Assembly (NCBI GenBank): GCA_041749535.1
Contig: JBGTBE010000050.1
Span: 8,892-72,891, forward strand
DNA: 64,000 bases
Direction of reading: 5' to 3'
Source of the DNA: JBBQZU01 sp041749535
GTDB taxonomy: Bacteria; Bacteroidota; Bacteroidia; Flavobacteriales_D; Cryomorphaceae
Shown here: piece by piece, positions 54,179-63,407 of the stretch
How positions within the stretch are numbered: position 1 is the stretch's first letter
Layout of the letters: every line of letters begins with the position of its first letter
Notes under the pieces: generated by a model
Told to the model about the DNA's origin: nothing
What the model saw: the letters and a program-made list of their open reading frames with translations, nothing else
The model's database searches: none
Translations under genes and position numbers: made by a program

Positions 54179-55039
54179 ATGCGCATATACCCCATAGAAA
54201 CTGGCAACTTTAAACTGGATGGCGGCGCCATGTTTGGCGTAGTTCCAAAATCAATTTGGTCGCGGACCAATCCCGCCGATGAGAACAACATGTGCTCCTG
54301 GGCTATGCGCTGCATGCTTGTGGAATATGCGGACCGCTTGGTGCTGATAGATACGGGCATGGGCACCAAACAAAATGAAAAATTCTACAGCTTCTACTAC
54401 TTGTTTGGTGAAGCAACGCTCAAAAAGAGCATAGAGAAACTGGGATTCGGTGTTGATGAAATTACAGATGTATTTCTCACGCACCTTCACTTTGACCACT
54501 GTGGTGGGGCTATAAATCTCCATACATCAGGGGATGGCTATGTGCCCGCTTTTCCAAATGCAAAGTACTGGAGCAATGAGCGCCACTGGCAGTGGGCCAC
54601 CCAGCCAAATGCACGAGAGAAGGCATCCTTTCTAAAGGAAAACATACTTCCCATAGAAGAATCGGGGCAGCTGAACTACATACGGCGGGATGGCAACTGG
54701 AGCCGTGAAGAACTATTTCCCGGATTCAAAGTGTTCTTTGCCGATGGGCATACTGAGAGCCAGATGCTCCCGGTAATTTCTTACAAAGACAAAACCATCG
54801 TATTCTGCGCCGACCTTATACCGAGCAGCAGCCACATAGGACTGCCTTATATTATGGGCTATGATGTGCGCCCACTGGATACTTTGAAAGAAAAGCAGAT
54901 GTTGCTTGAGCTGGCTGTCAAAGACAATTACCTGCTTTTCTTCGAGCACGATTTGGCCACCGAAGCAGTATCTCTCGTGCAAACAGAACGCGGTATCCGC
55001 GCTGAAAATTCAGGTACTTTCAAGGATTTTTTTGGATAA
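54179..55039 (+). CDS. MBL-fold metallo-hydrolase
   Basis: 286 residues, cytosolic. The metallo-beta-lactamase motif THLHFDHCGG supplies His102, His104, Asp106 and His107; FADGHTESQM and FCADLIPSSSH give further metal ligands. An IDTGMG loop precedes it. This resembles the lactonase-like branch of the fold (long, with the insert of N-acyl-homoserine-lactonase relatives), but the substrate cannot be told. It is monocistronic. Confidence 0.9.
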   Translation: MRIYPIETGNFKLDGGAMFGVVPKSIWSRTNPADENNMCSWAMRCMLVEYADRLVLIDTGMGTKQNEKFYSFYYLFGEATLKKSIEKLGFGVDEITDVFLTHLHFDHCGGAINLHTSGDGYVPAFPNAKYWSNERHWQWATQPNAREKASFLKENILPIEESGQLNYIRRDGNWSREELFPGFKVFFADGHTESQMLPVISYKDKTIVFCADLIPSSSHIGLPYIMGYDVRPLDTLKEKQMLLELAVKDNYLLFFEHDLATEAVSLVQTERGIRAENSGTFKDFFG

Positions 55040-55073
55040 AAAAAACCGCTGTATCCCGATGGACACAGCGGTT
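55037..55073 (-). terminator. Rho-independent terminator of the 87-residue secreted protein gene
   Basis: A 13 bp stem with one mismatch (55044-55056 with 55061-55073) and a 4-base loop. A run of A before the stem on the plus strand supplies the T tract for the minus strand. It abuts the MBL hydrolase stop. Confidence 0.85.
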
Positions 55074-55133
55074 GGCGCGCATTGCATTCCTAAAGCCTAT
55101 GAAAAAAAGCAATGCAGCGTAAACGGATCTCTA

Positions 55134-55397
55134 TCAAAATGGCCTGATGATAAACCAGATAATACTGGAAAGCTCATACATTATCTCATCCTGAGAGTAG
55201 CCCATCATTGTTTTTGGCGAGATGCTCTTGAAACTTACTGAGCCTTTGCCAGCGCCTCCTGGGCTGTTACCATCACTGGGCATAGCCCTTACCTGGTATT
55301 CGGTTGCGAATTTTGGACCCCAGGGGTTTTGAGCAGAAACTTGCTGGGTTAGAAAAGAAAAGAGAGCGATTGCTGCGAAAATTTTTAGTGCCTTCAT
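55134..55397 (-). CDS. Small secreted protein of unknown function
   Basis: 87 residues with a signal peptide (MKALKIFAAIALFSFLTQQVSA, cleavage AQN). The mature ~64 residues include a Gly/Ser-rich turn (DGNSPGGAGKGS) and a hydrophobic end (SIIWFIIRPF). No family is recognised. It has a clear terminator, supporting a real gene. The length is too short to say more. Confidence 0.6.
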   Translation of the reverse strand: MKALKIFAAIALFSFLTQQVSAQNPWGPKFATEYQVRAMPSDGNSPGGAGKGSVSFKSISPKTMMGYSQDEIMYELSSIIWFIIRPF

Positions 55398-55655
55398 GGT
55401 GTTTGGTTTGGTTTAGTTTGTTTAATGCTCCCTTTCGGGAAAGTGTGTTTAGCTGTTTGTTCTATTATGTGACGACTGTCATAAAGGCATTGTTACTCTA
55501 CCCATAAATTTTTTATGATTTTAACAGTTTAACTCCGCCCTCATTTGCAATGATGTAGCTGATCCGATATAATTCATTTGCCCTTTGCGCCAATTGGTAA
55601 TTATACTGCCATTAAAAACTACCAATCAGCCCTGCCTTTTGGTATTTTTACCGCC

Positions 55656-56270
55656 ATGATTCCATCCAGATATATAGAAGAAGCTGTGAACGAAGTGGCA
55701 TCCCTGCCAGGTGTGGGGCGAAAAACTGCCTTGCGCTATGTGCTCAACTTGCTTTCGCGAAACGAAGCAGACGTTGAGCGGTTTACCAATTCGATATCAA
55801 ACATGCGCATGCATCTAAAATTATGCGCAGTATGCAACCACATCTCAGACCATGAAGTGTGTGGGGTTTGTAGCAATCCATCAAGAGATGCAAGTATCAT
55901 TTGCGTGGTGGAAGACATTCGCGATGTGATGGCAATAGAAGCTACTCACCAATACAAAGGTGTGTACCACGTGCTGGGAGGTAAAATTTCGCCTATGGAC
56001 GGCATAGGTCCTTCTGACTTGAAGATAGCCCATCTCTTAGAGCGGCTCGGCAAAGGCAACACCAAAGAACTCATACTCGCCTTATCCCCAACAATGGAAG
56101 GTGATACAACCTCCTACTACATTTTTAGAAAAATGACTGTCAACCCAGCCTGTGAAGTTACCACGCTATCCCGAGGATTGGCAGTGGGTGACGAATTGCA
56201 GTATGCCGATGAGATTACACTTGGGAAATCCATCCTGCACCGCACCCCATATCACAAAGCATCCCATTGA
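55656..56270 (+). CDS. recR: Recombination mediator RecR
   Basis: 204 residues from ATG 55656 (MIPSRYIEEAVNEVASLPGVGRK); the frame is open to 55578 without family resemblance. RecR works with RecO (and RecF) to load RecA on SSB-coated DNA. The helix-hairpin-helix (LPGVGRKTALRYV), the four-cysteine zinc finger (CAVC..CGVC) and the Toprim domain (IICVVEDIRDVMAIE) are in order. Its stop overlaps the next start by one base. Confidence 0.95.
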   Translation: MIPSRYIEEAVNEVASLPGVGRKTALRYVLNLLSRNEADVERFTNSISNMRMHLKLCAVCNHISDHEVCGVCSNPSRDASIICVVEDIRDVMAIEATHQYKGVYHVLGGKISPMDGIGPSDLKIAHLLERLGKGNTKELILALSPTMEGDTTSYYIFRKMTVNPACEVTTLSRGLAVGDELQYADEITLGKSILHRTPYHKASH

Positions 56271-58216
56271 TGGAAGTACTTTCCGTAATCATTGTAAATT
56301 ACAACGTAGAGTATTTTCTCGAGCAGTGCTTGTACAGCGTTCGGCGCGCAGCTTTTGCATTGCCATGTGAAATTATCGTGGTAGACAACAATTCTGTGGA
56401 TGGCTCGGTAGCCATGGTGCTGGAAAAATTTCCGGAGGTAATTCTCATTTCCAACAAGGAAAATACCGGCTTTAGTCGGGCCAACAATCAGGGAATAGCT
56501 ATTGCAAAAGGAAAATATATTCTACTTCTCAACCCTGATACCCTGGTAGAAGAAGACACCTTCGCGAAGTCAGTAGCCTTTATGGAATCCCACACTGAAG
56601 CCGGTGGGCTTGGGGTGAAAATGATAGATGGTAAAGGCAGGTTTCTACCGGAAAGTAAACGGGGGTTGCCCACCCCTGCAGTGGCTTTCTGCAAAATATT
56701 CGGGCTCTCTTCTCTTTTTCCGAAGTCGAAAATTTTTGGTCGTTACCATCTTGGTTACCTTGACTATGATCATGTGCATGAAGTAGATGTACTCTCAGGA
56801 GCCTTCATGCTTATGCGAAAGTCGGTGCTTGATACAACAGGATGGCTGGATGAATCTTTCTTTATGTATGGCGAAGACATTGATCTCTCCTACCGAATCA
56901 CTGAGGCAGGATTTAAGAACTATTACTTCCCCGAAACACGAATTATTCACTATAAAGGAGAAAGCACCAAGAAGAGCAGCATCAACTATGTATTCGTATT
57001 CTACAGGGCTATGGTAATATTTGCCGAGAAGCACTTTTCAAAACGGAATGCGAAAGCCTTCTCCTTACTCATCAATGCTGCCATCTATATGCGGGCATTC
57101 CTGGCACTGGCAAGCAGGTTTGTAAAAGCTTCCATCTTACCTGTCATTGATGCTGCACTTATATTCACTGCACTCTTCTTTCTGAAAGGGTGGTATGAGG
57201 ATTATGCCGGGCTTAGCTATACTGTATATTGGATCAACTCTGCACTGGCCATCTACACAGCGATATGGATGGTGGGTGTACTCTTTGCTGGTGGCTACGA
57301 CAAGCCATTAAAACTCACTAAAATATTTGCTGGGGTGGCATATGGAACCCTTGCCATACTCATCTTGTATGCTTTGCTACCCGAGACACTGCGATTCTCA
57401 AGGGCCATTATTCTCATGGGTACATTCACTACAACACTTACATACTTGCTGGTGCGGGCGTTGGCACACATCACAGGCGCAACAGGGTATAGGCTGGGAG
57501 GGCAGGAAGCAAAAAGGATAGGCATCCTGGGTGCCAAAGCAGAGTTTGAGCGTATTGTAAGATTGCTCAATGAGAGTGGTGCTGCACCAGCGGCTGTGAC
57601 CATGATCTTGCCCGAAAAAGACCCCACGGCCAGAATACCTCATGCAGATTTAATCAGTGAAGTGATAGATGTTTATAAGCTTAATCTATTAATTTTCAGC
57701 GGACAGGATATTTCATCCCAACAAATAATATCGATAATGGCGAAGGTGGAAAAGCAAAATGTTGACATAAAAATTGCTCCACCCGAAAGCCTCTACATCA
57801 TTGGGAGCAACTCCATCGAAAAAGGTGGAGAAATATTTATCATGGAGCTCAATACCGTGAACAAACCAATAAACCGAAGGCGAAAGTGGTTGTTCGATAA
57901 ATTGATGGCTATCTTGCTCTTGCTATCCAGTCCTGTAAGTATATGGTTTGTAAAAAACAAAATGGGCTACCTGCTCAATATAGCTTCAGTGCTCTTGGGC
58001 CGCAAGTCATGGGTGGGATATGCCCTCACCCCAGCCGACAATAAGAAGCTCCCTACACTTAAGGATGGTGTACTGAATCCACTTGACAAAATTCGCAGCA
58101 TAGGCGATGCGCGTGAAACTGCCAAAAAGCTAAATACAGTTTACGCCCGTGCGTACAGTCTTAGAAATGACTTTACTATTTGCCTGGCGGGGTTTCAGAA
58201 CCTAGGTAGGCAGTAA
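56270..58216 (+). CDS. GT2 glycosyltransferase fused to a degenerate phosphoglycosyl-transferase-like module
   Basis: 648 residues from ATG 56270 (overlapping recR by 1 base). The N-terminal ~290 residues form a GT2 domain: VIIVNYNVEYFLEQCLYS, VVDNNSVDGS, LLLNPDTLV (metal/sugar site), EDIDLSYRITEAGF. Then four membrane helices (~285-400), a Rossmann-like domain (~415-540; RIGILGAKAEFERIVRLL, resembling the CoA-binding-type domain of WcaJ-like enzymes), and a membrane-associated tail (~545-648) starting RRKWLFDKLMAILLLLSSP, like a bacterial sugar transferase. The segment that holds the Asp-Glu catalytic pair in that family is missing; SWVGYAL sits where SLVGPRP is expected. So only the GT2 part is likely catalytic. 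A role in surface glycan synthesis is inferred. Confidence 0.82.
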   Translation: MEVLSVIIVNYNVEYFLEQCLYSVRRAAFALPCEIIVVDNNSVDGSVAMVLEKFPEVILISNKENTGFSRANNQGIAIAKGKYILLLNPDTLVEEDTFAKSVAFMESHTEAGGLGVKMIDGKGRFLPESKRGLPTPAVAFCKIFGLSSLFPKSKIFGRYHLGYLDYDHVHEVDVLSGAFMLMRKSVLDTTGWLDESFFMYGEDIDLSYRITEAGFKNYYFPETRIIHYKGESTKKSSINYVFVFYRAMVIFAEKHFSKRNAKAFSLLINAAIYMRAFLALASRFVKASILPVIDAALIFTALFFLKGWYEDYAGLSYTVYWINSALAIYTAIWMVGVLFAGGYDKPLKLTKIFAGVAYGTLAILILYALLPETLRFSRAIILMGTFTTTLTYLLVRALAHITGATGYRLGGQEAKRIGILGAKAEFERIVRLLNESGAAPAAVTMILPEKDPTARIPHADLISEVIDVYKLNLLIFSGQDISSQQIISIMAKVEKQNVDIKIAPPESLYIIGSNSIEKGGEIFIMELNTVNKPINRRRKWLFDKLMAILLLLSSPVSIWFVKNKMGYLLNIASVLLGRKSWVGYALTPADNKKLPTLKDGVLNPLDKIRSIGDARETAKKLNTVYARAYSLRNDFTICLAGFQNLGRQ

Positions 58217-58222
58217 AGCCTG

Positions 58223-58253
58223 ATTGTGAATAAGGATTTTTAGGCTAATTTTG
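58223..58253 (+). promoter_or_regulatory. Bacteroidota-type promoter of the E2 gene
   Basis: ATTG at 58223-58226 (3 of 4 to TTTG) is followed after 19 bp by TAATTTTG at 58246-58253. The start codon at 58287 lies 33 bases further. Confidence 0.6.
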
Positions 58254-58286
58254 CCTGCCACCAACTCATTAAATAAACTGATTACA

Positions 58287-59639
58287 ATGCCGCAAAACGA
58301 AGTACTGCTTCCAAAAATGGGCGAAAGCGTAGCTGAAGCCACTATTATAAAGTGGCTTAAAAACGAAGGAGATACCATAGAAGCCGACGAGCCCATCATA
58401 GAAATTGCCACCGACAAAGTGGACAGCGAAGTACCCGCCCCCGAAGCAGGTATTCTAATTAAAAAAATGTGCAATGAAGGCGATGTGGTAGCCGTGGGTC
58501 AGCCAATAGCCATCATCAGCTCCGATAAAGGTGCTACTGCGCAGCCTGCAGCAGCTCCGGCTGCCGCGATACCATCTTCTGCAGCACCCGCATCAAATGG
58601 AGCATCTTTAACACAAAAACCAGTAGAGCAGTCAATTGCTTCATCACGCTCAGATGAAAGTGGCCGATTCTACTCACCACTCGTGCGCAACATCGCCAAC
58701 TCAGAAGGTATTTCGATGCGTGAACTGGAATCCATACCCGGCACCGGAACCGAAGGAAGGGTAACTACAACAGACATTCTCAACTATATCCCAAACAGGG
58801 CGTCAGGCGCCATAGCTGCACCTGCCCAAAAGGCATCCCAGGCAGATTCTTCGGCAGGCTCCGCTGCCACAGCACAACCCAAAGTTACTGTGGTGTCGCA
58901 AGTAAAAGGGCCGGTGGTTGTGGCAGGTCCTGATGATGAAATAATGGAAATGGACCGTATGCGCAAGATTATTTCCGAGCATATGGTGATGAGCAAGCAA
59001 ACCTCACCCCATGTTACATCCTATGTGGAAGCCGATGTAACCAACATCGTGGCCTGGAGAAATAAATGGAAGGATAAATTTGAATCACGAGAAGGCGAGA
59101 AACTCACCTTCACCCCTATCTTCATCGAAGCGCTGGCCAAGGCCATCAAAGAAATGCCAATGGTGAATGTGTCAACCGATGGCGTGAACATCATTAAGCG
59201 AAAGCACATAAATATTGGTATGGCTGCGGCATTGCCTTCTGGCAACCTCATTGTGCCAGTTATTAAAGATGCTGACCAATTGAATCTTTTAGGCACTACC
59301 AAAAGGGTAAACGACCTGGCCAACCGCGCCAGACTGAACAAACTTCTACCCGAAGATATACAGGGAGGCACCTACACCCTTACCAATGTGGGAACATTTG
59401 GCAATGTAATGGGGACGCCAATCATCAACCAGCCACAGGCTGCGATAATGGCTGTGGGTGCCATCAGAAAAAAACCAGCTGTTATAGAGACCCCTCAGGG
59501 CGACTTCATAGGCATACGCCACATGATGTTTCTCTCCCACAGCTATGACCATAGAATCATCGATGGTGCACTGGGGGGAAGGTTTGTACGCAGGGTTGCC
59601 GATCTGTTGGAGCAATTTGATTCGAACAGGGAAATTTAG
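58287..59639 (+). CDS. Dihydrolipoamide acyltransferase, E2 of a 2-oxo acid dehydrogenase complex
   Basis: 450 residues from ATG 58287 (frame open to 58251, but that part overlaps the promoter). The lipoyl domain (~1-80) has the lipoylated Lys44 in ATDKVDSE. An Ala/Pro-rich hinge is followed by the E1/E3-binding domain (~130-170; SPLVRNIANSEGISMRELESIPG) and a second hinge. The catalytic domain (~220-450) ends with SYDHRIIDGALGGRF, where His422 and Asp426 form the acyltransfer site. It could belong to the branched-chain, pyruvate or oxoglutarate complex; sequence by eye does not decide. No E1 or E3 gene is adjacent. Confidence 0.93.
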   Translation: MPQNEVLLPKMGESVAEATIIKWLKNEGDTIEADEPIIEIATDKVDSEVPAPEAGILIKKMCNEGDVVAVGQPIAIISSDKGATAQPAAAPAAAIPSSAAPASNGASLTQKPVEQSIASSRSDESGRFYSPLVRNIANSEGISMRELESIPGTGTEGRVTTTDILNYIPNRASGAIAAPAQKASQADSSAGSAATAQPKVTVVSQVKGPVVVAGPDDEIMEMDRMRKIISEHMVMSKQTSPHVTSYVEADVTNIVAWRNKWKDKFESREGEKLTFTPIFIEALAKAIKEMPMVNVSTDGVNIIKRKHINIGMAAALPSGNLIVPVIKDADQLNLLGTTKRVNDLANRARLNKLLPEDIQGGTYTLTNVGTFGNVMGTPIINQPQAAIMAVGAIRKKPAVIETPQGDFIGIRHMMFLSHSYDHRIIDGALGGRFVRRVADLLEQFDSNREI

Positions 59640-59674
59640 TTGTGTTGATATTCGCTCAGTACAATGGTTTGTTT

Positions 59675-59682
59675 TAGCTTTG
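59675..59682 (+). promoter_or_regulatory. -7 box TAGCTTTG upstream of the PorE-like gene
   Basis: TAGCTTTG matches TAnnTTTG and lies 21 bases before the ATG at 59704. No ideal -33 element is seen. Confidence 0.45.
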
Positions 59683-59703
59683 GTCGCAATCTTTAAGTAG
59701 AAT

Positions 59704-61770
59704 ATGAGCCCAGGGCAGCGCCTTTTACTAAATTTTTTTCTGGTTTTTCTCTTCAGCCAAGGCAGATATTCCTCTGCGCAAGGCGACAGTTTCTCATCCA
59801 AATTTACTGAAGCCAGCAAGCTGTCTGAAGAGAAAGAAAATGAAAAAGCACTTTCCATTTGGCTAGAATTGTGTACGCTCCACCCCGACAATGGCAACGT
59901 AAATTACAGAGCAGGAGTAGCATACCTCAATTCCTACAAACTAAAAACCGCTGCTTTGCCTTATTTGCAAAGGGCTATTGATGTAGGCGTCAATAACAAT
60001 TACGATCCATATTCGCCTCAGGAGAAAAAATCACCCGTAGAAGTTTGGTATTACATAGGTGTGGCTTATCACTTGGCTGCCAAACTTGACCTTGCCGAAT
60101 TGGCGTATGAAAATTTCATGAAAGAGACGAGCCAGAAGCACTATTTATTTAGACGTGCTGAACTTGGCGTGAACCAAGTGTACAATGCGCGTGTACTTAT
60201 GGCTGAGCCTTTGGAATTTGACGTTATGAATCTCGGCGAAGTGATCAACACACAATATCCTGAATATAGCCCTGTGATAACCATTGATGAGAATGCAATA
60301 TTCTTTACATCAAAGAGACCGAGAGCTGACAGTACCAATTTCACGTTAAGAGATGCCAGGACTGGCGATTACTTCGAAGACATTTATGTAAGCTATAAAA
60401 ACCGAAAGGGAGAATGGCAAAGTCCAGAATTATTGGAAATAAATACACTGAACCATACGGCAACTGTGAATGTCTCCATCGATGGGCAGGTGCTGTACAT
60501 GTATGAAGATATTAAAGGCAGTGGTACCCTTTTTGAAAGCAAGCTTGTAGGTGAAAAATGGTCCACACCTAAAAAGCTAAATGGAGATGTAAACTCTGAC
60601 TACTGGGAGCCTCACATCGCGGTTTCAGCTGATGGACAAATGGCCTACTTTGTTAGCAATCGTCCGGGAGGGCTCGGAGGCCGTGACATTTACCTCACCC
60701 GCATGCTGCCGAATGGGGAATGGGGAAAAGCACAAAACCTAGGGCCAGGCATCAATACCGCATATGAGGAAGATGCAGTGTTCATTTCTCCAGATGGAAA
60801 GGCACTCTACTTTTCATCAGAAGGTCATACAAGCATGGGTGGCTTCGATGTATTCTACAGCGCTATTGACGATGAAGGCACCTGGAGCGTCCCCAAGAAT
60901 CTTGGCTACCCCATCAATAGTTTGGATGACGATATTTTCTTTGTGACTTCGGCTGATGGAAAAAGAGCGTACTACTCTTCTTTTAAGCCCGAAGGATATG
61001 GTCAGAAAGACCTGTACATGATCAACCTGCCACTGCCAAGGGAATTGAAACTCGCTGTTCTCAAAGGCCTCATCGTGAATCCAGGCGGAAAGCTGCCGGA
61101 AAACCTAAAAGTTTCAATTATAAACCGGGACACACAGGAAGCGGGTACATACACACCTCGGAAACGGGATGGAAATTTTGTAGCCATCCTCCCTCCTTGC
61201 AACAGGTATGATGTGAGCTATCAAATCGATGGCATAGAAGTGGCCGTAGATACTTTCTCATTGGAGTGCAACGTAGCCTACCAGGAAATCTACAAGGAAT
61301 TGCTTTTGAACCCGGTAATTATTTTTGATGATGGCACCGCAAGGGTGGTCACTGATGGTTCTACCCCAGTCTTTACATCCATAAGTACTGTGGCGAGCAG
61401 CGCTCCACTACAATTCAAAAGGTTGTTTGGCTATAACCAAAACAAAGTAGCTGAAGAAGACATCTTTACCACTTTCGCAAAGGGACTGAAAGCGCGTATC
61501 GAAACCATTGGAATGGTGGAGGTGCAGATTGTGGGTAGTGCTTCGAAAGTACCCACGCGTACTTATAAAACCAATCAAAACCTTGCACAAATTCGGGCTG
61601 AGAATGGAAAGCAAGAATTGTTGGACCGTCTGACTGCATTGGGTGCAGATACTTCTAAAATTAAATTTACTGAGGTGGTGGGAAAAGTACAGGGACCTGA
61701 TTACAACGGTGATGCAAGTAATCAAAGCCAATACAAACCATTTCAGTACCTGGAAATAACAACCAATTGA
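59704..61770 (+). CDS. PorE-like TPR / PD40 propeller / OmpA family protein
   Basis: 688 residues. A signal peptide (~1-26; ends near SSAQG) is followed by TPR-like helices (~27-175), a PD40/WD40-like propeller (~185-430; FFTSKRPRADS, YFVSNRPGGLGGRDIYLTRM, LYFSSEGHTSMGGFDVFY, YYSSFKPEGYGQKDLYMI), a short carboxypeptidase-regulatory-like domain (~440-530), and an OmpA-like end (~570-688) with NQNLAQIRAENGKQELLDRL, close to the peptidoglycan-binding NxxLSxxRA motif. This is the PorE domain order, a periplasmic protein linking T9SS to peptidoglycan in Porphyromonas. It lies 73 bases before a related gene. Confidence 0.88.
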   Translation: MSPGQRLLLNFFLVFLFSQGRYSSAQGDSFSSKFTEASKLSEEKENEKALSIWLELCTLHPDNGNVNYRAGVAYLNSYKLKTAALPYLQRAIDVGVNNNYDPYSPQEKKSPVEVWYYIGVAYHLAAKLDLAELAYENFMKETSQKHYLFRRAELGVNQVYNARVLMAEPLEFDVMNLGEVINTQYPEYSPVITIDENAIFFTSKRPRADSTNFTLRDARTGDYFEDIYVSYKNRKGEWQSPELLEINTLNHTATVNVSIDGQVLYMYEDIKGSGTLFESKLVGEKWSTPKKLNGDVNSDYWEPHIAVSADGQMAYFVSNRPGGLGGRDIYLTRMLPNGEWGKAQNLGPGINTAYEEDAVFISPDGKALYFSSEGHTSMGGFDVFYSAIDDEGTWSVPKNLGYPINSLDDDIFFVTSADGKRAYYSSFKPEGYGQKDLYMINLPLPRELKLAVLKGLIVNPGGKLPENLKVSIINRDTQEAGTYTPRKRDGNFVAILPPCNRYDVSYQIDGIEVAVDTFSLECNVAYQEIYKELLLNPVIIFDDGTARVVTDGSTPVFTSISTVASSAPLQFKRLFGYNQNKVAEEDIFTTFAKGLKARIETIGMVEVQIVGSASKVPTRTYKTNQNLAQIRAENGKQELLDRLTALGADTSKIKFTEVVGKVQGPDYNGDASNQSQYKPFQYLEITTN

Positions 61771-61843
61771 TTGGCGCCATTCGCTTATTTATTTGGTTGG
61801 TACAGGTGTGGTGAATACATTTGGAGAACCCCTTTCTAGAACT

Positions 61844-63406
61844 ATGAATTTATACGGCAACCAAATGCCCGTTCGCATACTTCTTATGTGGCTGGCAATC
61901 ACCTGTGGAAACTGCATAATGGCGCAAAATGTAAAATCCGCAAAGGCAGCTTTCGATCTTGGCAATTACCCTTTGGCCCTGGAAGAATACAATGCTCTTC
62001 TGCAAAATGAGCCAGATAATGTTGAGTACAACCAGGCGGTGGGGGTGTGTTATTTGCGTACGCAAATTGACCCACAGCAGGCGTTGGACTACCTCCTTAC
62101 CGCCGAGCAAAAAAGCAAACCCGGTGACGACATGCCGCTTATGATCGCCGAAGCGTATATGCACCACCTGCAGTACGATTTGGCACTGGAATATCTCAAA
62201 AAGTACCAGGCCGAAGGAAAGAACAGCAAGAAAAACGAAGGGCTCATCAACCTTATGAGGTCACATTGCAACGCAGCAACAGAGTTGTTGAAGTATCCAC
62301 TCGACGTGACTTTTAAAAATGCTGGAAGCGATGTCAATTCTTCAGGATCTGACTATCTTCCATTTGCCAAGCACGATGGCAATTCATTTATTTTCACCAC
62401 CCGCCGAAAATTGAGTCCAGGGGCCAAACCTGAGGAAGATGGGTTCTTTTTGTCCAACATCTTTCTGGCAACCAACAGCAACGGCAAGTGGGTAACCACT
62501 TCGGCGGGCGACCGCATAAATAACGGAATGGATGAGCACGGCATCGGCCTTTCTGCTGGCGGAGATACCTTGTTTTTCAGCATCAACGATATGGACACAG
62601 CTGGCGATATTTTCACTGCTGTGAAGAAGGGAGATGGATATGGAGGTATTAAAAGTCTTGAACTGCCAGGTATCAACTCACCATTTATGGAAAATGCCTG
62701 TGCTGTGAGTGCTGATGGAAAAACCATCCTCTTCAGCAGTGATCGTACTGGGGGCTTTGGTGCATTCGACCTGTGGATGATTCAAAAGCAAACAGATGGC
62801 ACCTGGTCGGAGCCAAAAAATCTTGGAGCGGCCATCAACACTCCCTTCAGCGAAAATTACCCCACCCTATCTTCCGACAGTCAAACCCTGTTTTTCACTT
62901 CAGAAGGACACCCGGGTATGGGCGGATACGATCTCTACTTTTCAGGGTGGGATGCCAAAAGCAATTCATGGTCCAAGCCCCAGAATATGGGTTATCCAAT
63001 CAATACACCGGGTAATGATAAGAACATCTCCTTTTTCAACAAAGAAAGCAAAGCCCTATACACATCCCTTCGTGAGGATGGATTGGGCGATTTAGATATC
63101 TACGAGTTGGGCTTTCGCTCCATGGATAGTGACGCGCCATCCATCTTTCACATTACAGCCATTGGAGCGATTGGGGAAAGTGTGCTGGCTTCTGCACCTG
63201 TGAAAATAAAAAATGAATTCGACGAGCTTATCGGGGAGTATTACCCAAATTCCATCACGGGAAGGTATGTGGCAGCCCTCTACCCCGGCAAGTATTTTCT
63301 CGACCTTGATGTGCCCGGATATGCCCCTTACAACGAATTTTTTATAGTGGGGAGCTACCACGGAAGGCACGAGCAAAGTGTAAAAATTATCAAACTAAAT
63401 AAATAA
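61844..63406 (+). CDS. TPR / PD40 propeller secreted protein
   Basis: 520 residues from ATG 61844 (ATG 61865 is an alternative; both start the signal sequence that ends near CIMAQN). The TPR-like part (~30-150; AFDLGNYPLALEEYNALLQ) is followed by a PD40 propeller (~165-420; LFFSINDMDTAGDIF, ILFSSDRTGGFGAFDLWMIQ, LFFTSEGHPGMGGYDLYFSGW) and a short C-terminal beta domain (~430-520; carboxypeptidase-regulatory-like). It is related to the preceding gene but lacks the OmpA domain. Probably an envelope partner of that protein. It ends 1 base before the next start. Confidence 0.87.
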   Translation: MNLYGNQMPVRILLMWLAITCGNCIMAQNVKSAKAAFDLGNYPLALEEYNALLQNEPDNVEYNQAVGVCYLRTQIDPQQALDYLLTAEQKSKPGDDMPLMIAEAYMHHLQYDLALEYLKKYQAEGKNSKKNEGLINLMRSHCNAATELLKYPLDVTFKNAGSDVNSSGSDYLPFAKHDGNSFIFTTRRKLSPGAKPEEDGFFLSNIFLATNSNGKWVTTSAGDRINNGMDEHGIGLSAGGDTLFFSINDMDTAGDIFTAVKKGDGYGGIKSLELPGINSPFMENACAVSADGKTILFSSDRTGGFGAFDLWMIQKQTDGTWSEPKNLGAAINTPFSENYPTLSSDSQTLFFTSEGHPGMGGYDLYFSGWDAKSNSWSKPQNMGYPINTPGNDKNISFFNKESKALYTSLREDGLGDLDIYELGFRSMDSDAPSIFHITAIGAIGESVLASAPVKIKNEFDELIGEYYPNSITGRYVAALYPGKYFLDLDVPGYAPYNEFFIVGSYHGRHEQSVKIIKLNK

Positions 63407-63407
63407 C

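Noticed and set aside
55079..55115. 7 bp inverted repeat GCATTGC/GCAATGC
   Set aside because: Short arms with a 23-base loop between a terminator and a gene end; likely chance.
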